Shown piece after piece: positions 7,312-12,537 of a stretch of 12,537 bases of DNA. Made by a program: the position numbers and the translations under genes. Numbering within the stretch: position 1 is the first letter of the stretch; each line of letters begins with the position of its first letter. The notes beneath the pieces were generated by a model. That model was not told the origin of the DNA, did not search any database, and saw only the letters and a list, made by a program, of their open reading frames with translations. The stretch comes from an uncultured Bacteroidales bacterium. Lineage in GTDB: Bacteria; Bacteroidota; Bacteroidia; Bacteroidales; UBA932. Location: contig CAKVBK010000049.1 in NCBI GenBank assembly GCA_934725285.1, forward strand, positions 1 to 12,537, read 5' to 3'.

Positions 7312-9039
7312 ATGAATATGAAAAAATACATACACATCCTATCCGTCATTCTTTGCTCTGCCTTCTGCGCCGGATGCATCGAGGAGACGTTCCCGAGCGA
7401 CCTGGCCACACCTGAGCAGATCCAAGGCTCGAAGTCTCTGGAATACCTGACAAACAGCCTTCCGGCGTATCTCGTGACATGGGACACCTACGGCAGCAGC
7501 AACAACACGCAGGACTGGGGATATCCTTGCCAGATGTATATGCGCGAGATAATGGGCGAGGACTTTCCGATGGCAGACAACGGCTACAACTACTGGGCAT
7601 GGCTTGAGAACGCCATCTCGCTGCGCTATATGTACTACTACCCGTACTACTATTATTATTCATTCATCAAGAACGCCAACAACGTCATCACGCAGGCGAG
7701 TCTTATGAAACCGGAGGAAAACGAAGCCATCAGGCACAATCTCGGCATCGGCCTTGGCTACAGAGCGATGCTATATCTGGATCTGAGCCGTCTTTTCGAG
7801 TACAGGGCCACCGGAGTGGCGTCTCTTGACAGCGAGGCAAAGGAGAAGGGCTGCTACGGCATAACAGTGCCTATCGTCAAGGAAAACACCACAACCAACG
7901 GGTTGACAAACAATCCGTGCGCGCCTTTCTACACGATGTACAGGTTCATAATGAATGACTTGAACCGTGCGGAGGAATGTCTCAAAGGCTATTCGAGGAC
8001 AAGCAAGGCACTTATGGACCAGAGCGCCGTTTATGGATTGAAGACGCGTCTGTGGCTTGACATGGCCAGCCGATTCGAGAGGGATCCAGAGGCCCTGGCC
8101 AAACAGATTGAGGCTGAAAATGACACTGACGGCTACGGCAAGCTCGGAATCTCATCGGCCGGCGACTGTTTCGCAAAAGCGGCCGAATACGCCCTTAAGG
8201 TCATCACAAATCCGGCATGCACACCTCTCACCCAAGAGGAATGGAGTGATCCAGCCACAGGATTCAACACTCCTCAGCCATCGTGGCTGCTCGGGACATC
8301 CATCACCAGCAAGGAGCAGATCAACTACAACTACTGGAACACATTCCTTGGCTACATGGCCTCAGAGGCGGACTGGGGAATGGCCAACGACAGCTACTAC
8401 GGTTATCGTTGCATCGGGAAGGCCTTGTACGACAAGATTTCCGACAGTGACTGGCGCAAGAACAGCTGGATATCACCGGACGATGCCGGCAAGACACCGA
8501 TTCCGGAGAAATACAGGACATCAGTCTCCGAGACGAAATGGGGGAAGATGCCCGTCTATGCGAACCTTAAGTTCCGTCCCGGAAGTGGTTCCCTCACGGC
8601 ATTGGAGACCGGACTTATCGCATGTCTGCCGATGATGCGTGTGGAGGAGATGTATTTCGACTACTTTGAGGCCATCGCCCACACCGAAGGAGTCTCCGCC
8701 GCCGCGGCAAAACTTCAGGAATTCATGAACACATACCGCTACACAGACGGTTCATACACCTGCAATGCGGCGGACATGGATTCCTTCATCAGCGAACTGA
8801 TGGTCCAGAGGAGGATAGAATTCTGGGGCGAAGGGATCAACTACTTCGACTACAAGCGTCTGGCACTGCCCGTCACCAGAAGTTACGACGGCACGAACTA
8901 CGAGACCGAGTACCGGCTGAACTCAAACAAAGGCTACGTGGCTCCTTGGATGAACTACATGATTCCGGAGAGCGAGAAAGACCGCAACCAGGCAGTCATC
9001 ATCTCTCCTAATCCGTCAGGAGCGATCACGGCGCAATAA
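7312..9039 (+). CDS. SusD/RagB family surface lipoprotein, lid of the SusC partner
   Basis: 575 aa, usual size. The signal sequence ends in lipobox CAGC with Cys22 lipidated. The start ATG at 7312 is preferred over ATG 7318 because the preceding AAGAGACA is identical to the octamer before the ATG at 10058. The N-terminal SusD-like region contains NNVITQASLMKPEE, and the central TPR-like helices include RHNLGIGLGYRAMLYLDLSRLFE and YGLKTRLWLDMASRFE. The C-terminal signature is LMVQRRIEFWGEGINYFDYKRLALP, ending with MNYMIPESEKDRNQAVIISPNP, close to the family's IP.xE...N. ending. An unusual Tyr-rich run YMYYYPYYYYY covers residues 106-116. The protein sits on the cell surface and closes over the SusC barrel to capture ligand. 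It directly follows its susC gene, the standard arrangement. Confidence 0.96.
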   Translation: MNMKKYIHILSVILCSAFCAGCIEETFPSDLATPEQIQGSKSLEYLTNSLPAYLVTWDTYGSSNNTQDWGYPCQMYMREIMGEDFPMADNGYNYWAWLENAISLRYMYYYPYYYYYSFIKNANNVITQASLMKPEENEAIRHNLGIGLGYRAMLYLDLSRLFEYRATGVASLDSEAKEKGCYGITVPIVKENTTTNGLTNNPCAPFYTMYRFIMNDLNRAEECLKGYSRTSKALMDQSAVYGLKTRLWLDMASRFERDPEALAKQIEAENDTDGYGKLGISSAGDCFAKAAEYALKVITNPACTPLTQEEWSDPATGFNTPQPSWLLGTSITSKEQINYNYWNTFLGYMASEADWGMANDSYYGYRCIGKALYDKISDSDWRKNSWISPDDAGKTPIPEKYRTSVSETKWGKMPVYANLKFRPGSGSLTALETGLIACLPMMRVEEMYFDYFEAIAHTEGVSAAAAKLQEFMNTYRYTDGSYTCNAADMDSFISELMVQRRIEFWGEGINYFDYKRLALPVTRSYDGTNYETEYRLNSNKGYVAPWMNYMIPESEKDRNQAVIISPNPSGAITAQ

Positions 9040-9048
9040 CATAACAAC

Positions 9049-9054
9049 AGGAGG
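9049..9054 (+). promoter_or_regulatory. Consensus Shine-Dalgarno sequence AGGAGG before the accessory lipoprotein
   Basis: AGGAGG lies 8 bases before the ATG at 9063 and only 2 bases before the in-frame TTG at 9057, so it supports 9063 as the start. It is the only full Shine-Dalgarno sequence ahead of any gene in this operon; the others have A-rich leaders typical of Bacteroidota. Its effect on translation in this phylum is uncertain because Shine-Dalgarno pairing is little used there. Confidence 0.55.
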
Positions 9055-9062
9055 ATTTGAAT

Positions 9063-10043
9063 ATGAAAAAAATCAATGAATATATCTGTCTGGCAGCGGC
9101 CGGCATGGCCGTTCTTATGGCCGGATCATCATGCGGCACGAAAGACAGCTACGAGAAAGGGCCGGAGACGTCACCGGGCTGCATCGCGGCGTATTTCCCT
9201 TCGTCCAACCAAACGAACTACACATTGACCCCTGAAGAATATTCAGCGTCAGACATATTGTCACTTAAAGTCGAGCGTGCCGTCTCCGATGCCGCCGCCT
9301 CGGTCCCGGTGATCGTGGTGAGCAAGGACGATGTTTTCGAGGTTCCTTCCACAGTGGAGTTCGCAGCCGGAGAATCCACGTCCACCCTTGACATCAAGAT
9401 GAACGGAATGGAGCAACGGGTGAACTACACGTTCACGGTAAGGCTTGGCGATGAGTATGTGGATCACTATTCCGTGCATGATGGCTCGGACGTGTTCAAA
9501 GGAGACATCGTGATCGCAAGATGGGTCAAGGTTGTCAAGAACGCGAGATTCATGTACTCCGGGCAGAAGTTCCCTGACACTTACTCTGACATCTACAATC
9601 TCGATGGCTACAACAAGTTCTACATCGAGAACTTCCTCGGTTCCGGAGTCAATCTCGGTTTCTCTATCAAAAGCTATGACGAGGAGAATGAGAAGTTCAT
9701 CGCTTTCAACCCATCTGACAGGGCGACTTGGAAGGGCACGTTCATTCCTCTGGATCATTGTATGGATGATCCGGACGGCGGGTCCTGGTGGTGGCTGATG
9801 AAGGATGTCGCCAATCAGGAATATGCCTCATGGACTCCAGACGGCTACGAGACAGGATTTCAGTACATCAATTTCTACAAGGATGAATCCACCACCGACT
9901 ACGCCAGCATAGACATGAACGGCAGCACAGACAGCACGGCCGGATACCTCTGCTCATACGGTTATCTGACCGATGATTCGGAGACTGGCTACGTGTACGT
10001 CTACATGTATTGGAACAGCAACGACATTCCGTCTGAAGAATAA
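9063..10043 (+). CDS. Accessory surface lipoprotein with N-terminal Calx-beta-like domain (SusE/SGBP position)
   Basis: 326 aa from the ATG at 9063, chosen from the Shine-Dalgarno spacing. The signal sequence runs to GSSC with Cys24 as the probable lipidation site. Residues about 40-135 resemble the Calx-beta/DUF1735-type domains common in Bacteroidales surface lipoproteins (VPVIVVSKDDVFEVPSTVEF, AAGESTSTLDI, NYTFTVRL). The rest (about 150-326) is a beta-rich domain I do not recognise, full of Tyr and Trp (GSWWWLMKDVANQEYASW, TGYVYVYMYW). Such exposed aromatics fit a ligand-binding surface protein. It starts 23 bp after susD, the place where SusE/SusF or surface glycan-binding proteins sit in utilisation loci. 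Binding to substrate fragments at the cell surface is inferred from position only. Confidence 0.8.
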   Translation: MKKINEYICLAAAGMAVLMAGSSCGTKDSYEKGPETSPGCIAAYFPSSNQTNYTLTPEEYSASDILSLKVERAVSDAAASVPVIVVSKDDVFEVPSTVEFAAGESTSTLDIKMNGMEQRVNYTFTVRLGDEYVDHYSVHDGSDVFKGDIVIARWVKVVKNARFMYSGQKFPDTYSDIYNLDGYNKFYIENFLGSGVNLGFSIKSYDEENEKFIAFNPSDRATWKGTFIPLDHCMDDPDGGSWWWLMKDVANQEYASWTPDGYETGFQYINFYKDESTTDYASIDMNGSTDSTAGYLCSYGYLTDDSETGYVYVYMYWNSNDIPSEE

Positions 10044-10057
10044 AACGACAAGAGACA

Positions 10058-11437
10058 ATGAAAAAAGTATATATCCTGCTTGCGCTTCTGTGCGCCTGCA
10101 TATTCACATCCTGCAAGGATGACGATCCTGTTCTGACTCCGCTTCAGACACCAAGCGGAGAAGTCTATCAGGCGACCGTCAGCTCGCTGACTTTCTATTG
10201 GGACAAGGTGCAGAACGCCACCCAGTACGGCTACGAACTGAAAGACTCCGACGGCAACGTTGTGGCCGGAGACGTGACCAACGGCACCACCGCCACATTC
10301 ACGGGGCTTAAGGACAACTCCAGCTACACTCTTGACGTGTGGGCATATTCAGAGTACGGATCACAGTATGAGAAATCAAAGGTAGCGTCACTGACCGGCA
10401 CTACCCCGGCAATCATTCAGCTGGCGACACCTTCACCTGCCGCCACTGTTGACGGAGCGGCCAAGATCGCATGGGAAGCCGTTCCGAACGCCACAAGCTA
10501 CGCCTACACTTGCACTTCCGACAATGGGACATCCCTCTCCGGCACCACCGCAGAGACAAGTGTCACCCTCTACTCGCTGACTACGGGAATATATTCATTT
10601 TCCGTCAAGGCTGTGAGTGACCAGGAGGCCTTCAGTGATTCGGAAGAGGCGACTGTCTCTTTCGAGATCGAAAAGAAGGAGTCTTGGAGAGTGGATGGCA
10701 CATTCGACGACGGAGCCGGCAACAAATGGCCTGTCACAATGATCGCATGGAACAATGGAACCTACACGTTGAAAAATTGGTACAACGTCGAAGGTTACGA
10801 CCTTGAGTTCTCCGTCAACGACGACACCTCAATCAACATTCTCAACTGTTACGAAGCGTACCTGCCGAACATCTGGGTAGAAGCCGGCATCGAGGAAGAC
10901 AACGGCTGGATACAACTCTACACTGCATCCACCAGCAGCGGATCATACTCAAGCTTCTCCGGATCGAGGGCAGACGGCGGTTCCGTCTGGTTCTACAGCT
11001 ACAAGACCGAGAATTACGCTGAGTTCACTTGGAACGGCGGCGAAAGTCTCATCGACGGGATTGTCGGGACTTACGCCCAGAATGGAACCGGAACAGACTA
11101 CACCGGCGTATACAGCGACAATGGGGCATTCAGTGCGACCAATGACGTGACCATCAGAAAAACCGGTGACAACACCATCGAGATGACCGGCTTCTTCTGC
11201 GATGGCACAACATTGACCGCCACTCTTGACGAGAGCGCCAGAACCTTGACCTTCGACATTAGTGTCTGGCTGACATATTACTACTTCTCAGCTGCCGGAA
11301 ATGTCTCGGCACCGGTTGTCGCTACCATAGCTGACGACGGAACCATAACGTTCACAGGTTGGTCAGCCATGGCGGAATACTCTGGCGTTTACTATGACTA
11401 TGTGGCCGACACGAGCACGACATTGACAAAGAAGTGA
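10058..11437 (+). CDS. FN3-domain surface lipoprotein, last gene of the operon
   Basis: 459 aa. The signal sequence MKKVYILLALLCACIFTSC ends in lipobox FTSC with Cys19 lipidated. Two fibronectin type III domains follow: about 24-115 (SSLTFYWDKVQNATQYGYEL, NSSYTLDVWAYSEYG) and about 118-206 (AAKIAWEAVPNATSYAYTC, GIYSFSVKAVSD). Two further beta-rich domains follow, about 208-328 (WRVDGTFDDGAGNKWPV) and 330-459 (DGIVGTYAQNGTGTDYTG), which may be diverged relatives of each other; I do not recognise either. FN3 domains in such lipoproteins usually act as spacers that hold a binding domain away from the membrane. The gene starts 14 bp after the previous one, has the same AAGAGACA leader as the susD gene, and is followed 20 bp later by a terminator. 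Probably a second substrate-binding accessory protein. Confidence 0.82.
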   Translation: MKKVYILLALLCACIFTSCKDDDPVLTPLQTPSGEVYQATVSSLTFYWDKVQNATQYGYELKDSDGNVVAGDVTNGTTATFTGLKDNSSYTLDVWAYSEYGSQYEKSKVASLTGTTPAIIQLATPSPAATVDGAAKIAWEAVPNATSYAYTCTSDNGTSLSGTTAETSVTLYSLTTGIYSFSVKAVSDQEAFSDSEEATVSFEIEKKESWRVDGTFDDGAGNKWPVTMIAWNNGTYTLKNWYNVEGYDLEFSVNDDTSINILNCYEAYLPNIWVEAGIEEDNGWIQLYTASTSSGSYSSFSGSRADGGSVWFYSYKTENYAEFTWNGGESLIDGIVGTYAQNGTGTDYTGVYSDNGAFSATNDVTIRKTGDNTIEMTGFFCDGTTLTATLDESARTLTFDISVWLTYYYFSAAGNVSAPVVATIADDGTITFTGWSAMAEYSGVYYDYVADTSTTLTKK

Positions 11438-11457
11438 TATTCTCCTTATGATACGCG

Positions 11458-11487
11458 CAGGCCCGGCACTTTCCGATGCCGGGCCTG
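11458..11487 (+). terminator. Strong hairpin terminator of the SusCD operon, possibly bidirectional
   Basis: CAGGCCCGGCA (11458-11468), an 8-base loop, and TGCCGGGCCTG (11477-11487) form a perfect 11-bp GC-rich stem. On the plus strand it is followed by ATTATTATACATTC, an AT-rich though not pure-T tail. It begins 20 bp after the operon's last stop codon and ends 15 bp before the guaA stop on the other strand, so it may serve both convergent transcripts. Confidence 0.85.
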
Positions 11488-11502
11488 ATTATTATACATT
11501 CT

Positions 11503-12537
11503 CTATTCCCACTCGATGGTTGCGGGCGGTTTGGACGAGATGTCATAGACTACGCGGTTGACCCCTTTGACCTTGTTGATGATGTCATTGCTGACCTGTG
11601 CGAGGAAGTCATACGGGAAATGGAACCAGTCGGCTGTCATCGCGTCGGTGGAGACCACGGCGCGCAGGGCAACCGGATTCTCGTAGGTTCTCTCGTCTCC
11701 CATCACTCCCACGCTCTTGATAGGCAGAAGAATGACTCCGGCCTGCCAGATGGCGTCGTAAAGGTTCTTCGCCTCGATACGCGGATCAGAAGCGGAAGGG
11801 AAATGAAGCGATGTGCAATCATATTCCCGAAGCCCTTTTATGAATATGTCGTCGGCCTCGCGTAGAACATTCAGTTTCTCCTGAGTGATGTCACCGATGA
11901 TCCTGATGGCAAGCGATGGTCCTGGGAAAGGATGCCGCCCGACCAGCTCCTCCTTGATGCCGAGTGCACGTCCGACTCTGCGGACCTCGTCCTTGAAAAG
12001 CATCCTGAGCGGCTCGACAATCTTCAGGTTCATCTTCTCCGGAAGACCTCCCACATTGTGGTGGGACTTGATCTTCGAGGCGATGCCCTCGATGCCGGCG
12101 GACTCGATAACGTCAGGGTAGATGGTTCCCTGGGCGAGCCAGCGGGCGTTCTCGATAGTGCGGGCGTACTTGTCGAAAGTCTCGACGAAAAGCCTTCCGA
12201 TGATCTTTCTCTTGGCCTCTGGCTCGGCAACCCCGGCGAGAGCGGAGATGAACTCCTTTGAGGCGTCCGCGCCGATGACATTGAGATCCATGTCCTTGTA
12301 CGAAGCCAGGACATCCTCATATTCATTCTTCCTGAGCAATCCGTTGTTCACGAATATGCAGGTGAGATTGTGGCCGATGGCCTTGTTCAGCAACACTCCG
12401 GCGACAGTCGAATCGACTCCACCGCTGAGTCCGAGGATGACCTTCTCATCCCCTATCTGTTCCCTGAGGCTGGCGACCGTCGTCTCGATGAACGAGTCCG
12501 GAGTCCAGTCCCCCTTGCAGCCACATATTCCTAAAGC
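11503..12537 (-). CDS. guaA: GMP synthase (glutamine-hydrolysing), partial: ATP-pyrophosphatase and dimerisation domains
   Basis: 344 codons are in the window; the 5' end, with the glutamine amidotransferase domain, lies beyond the right edge. GuaA converts XMP to GMP using ATP and ammonia from glutamine, the last step of de novo guanine nucleotide synthesis in the cytoplasm. Visible hallmarks are the linker [17 protein letters not shown], the PP-loop [13 protein letters not shown] (SGGVDS at 12426-12409) that binds ATP, and [12 protein letters not shown]. They continue with [37 protein letters not shown] and the conserved C-terminus [11 protein letters not shown]. The open frame has no internal breaks. 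It converges on the SusCD operon, is separated from it by the hairpin terminator, and shows no functional link to it. Confidence 0.98.
   Translation of the reverse strand, partial: ALGICGCKGDWTPDSFIETTVASLREQIGDEKVILGLSGGVDSTVAGVLLNKAIGHNLTCIFVNNGLLRKNEYEDVLASYKDMDLNVIGADASKEFISALAGVAEPEAKRKIIGRLFVETFDKYARTIENARWLAQGTIYPDVIESAGIEGIASKIKSHHNVGGLPEKMNLKIVEPLRMLFKDEVRRVGRALGIKEELVGRHPFPGPSLAIRIIGDITQEKLNVLREADDIFIKGLREYDCTSLHFPSASDPRIEAKNLYDAIWQAGVILLPIKSVGVMGDERTYENPVALRAVVSTDAMTADWFHFPYDFLAQVSNDIINKVKGVNRVVYDISSKPPATIEWE

Noticed and set aside
8057..8635. 192-codon plus-strand frame overlapping susD
   Set aside because: Out-of-frame shadow rich in Arg, Ser, Thr and Pro. The SusD frame covers the region with family motifs on both sides.

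Overview
This looks like a chromosomal window from a member of the Bacteroidales (Bacteroidota), possibly a gut-type or uncultured genome of middling GC content. The evidence is an adjacent SusC/SusD pair, several Sec lipoproteins with short lipoboxes, a Bacteroidota-style -33/-7 promoter (TTGG, 17 bp, TAACTTTG), A-rich leaders that mostly lack Shine-Dalgarno sequences, and a guaA whose ICGC...WTP linker is of the type I remember from Bacteroidales. I cannot name the genus from sequence alone.

Layout. (1) Positions 1-1211, minus strand: a decayed TonB-dependent outer-membrane receptor. It keeps its promoter, start codon and signal peptide, but it has lost the N-terminal regulatory and plug domains and is frameshifted again by a 73-bp insertion made of a 37-bp direct repeat plus 36 bp of foreign spacer. 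It runs off the left edge. (2) Positions 1212-1518: a divergent intergenic region with the pseudogene promoter and a perfect 9-1-9 palindrome. (3) Positions 1519-11437, plus strand: six tightly packed genes with gaps of about 12-23 bp, probably one operon. They encode a secreted M6-family metalloprotease, a small unrecognised lipoprotein, a SusC/RagA-type TonB-linked transporter, a SusD/RagB-type lipoprotein, a Calx-beta-like lipoprotein and an FN3-domain lipoprotein. A strong hairpin terminator follows at 11458-11487. (4) Positions 11503-12537, minus strand: the 3' two-thirds of guaA (GMP synthase), convergent with the operon and unrelated to it.

How the genes may work together. The operon has the form of a polysaccharide utilisation locus (transporter, lid lipoprotein, two accessory surface lipoproteins), but no carbohydrate-active enzyme is visible and the only enzyme is a protease. 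By analogy with RagAB of Porphyromonas, which imports peptides, I infer a protein, peptide or glycoprotein capture system: the peptidase cuts the substrate outside the cell, the accessory lipoproteins bind it, and SusCD imports the fragments. No dedicated regulator (SusR, hybrid two-component, ECF sigma/anti-sigma) lies in the window.

A second theme is a short oligomer. GAATAT (either strand) occurs about 39 times by eye, and GAATATG about 20 times, in genes of both orientations, in different reading frames, in intergenic DNA and at three start codons. This is several-fold above chance. It also builds two operator-like palindromes, one ahead of the operon and one on the start codon of its second gene.
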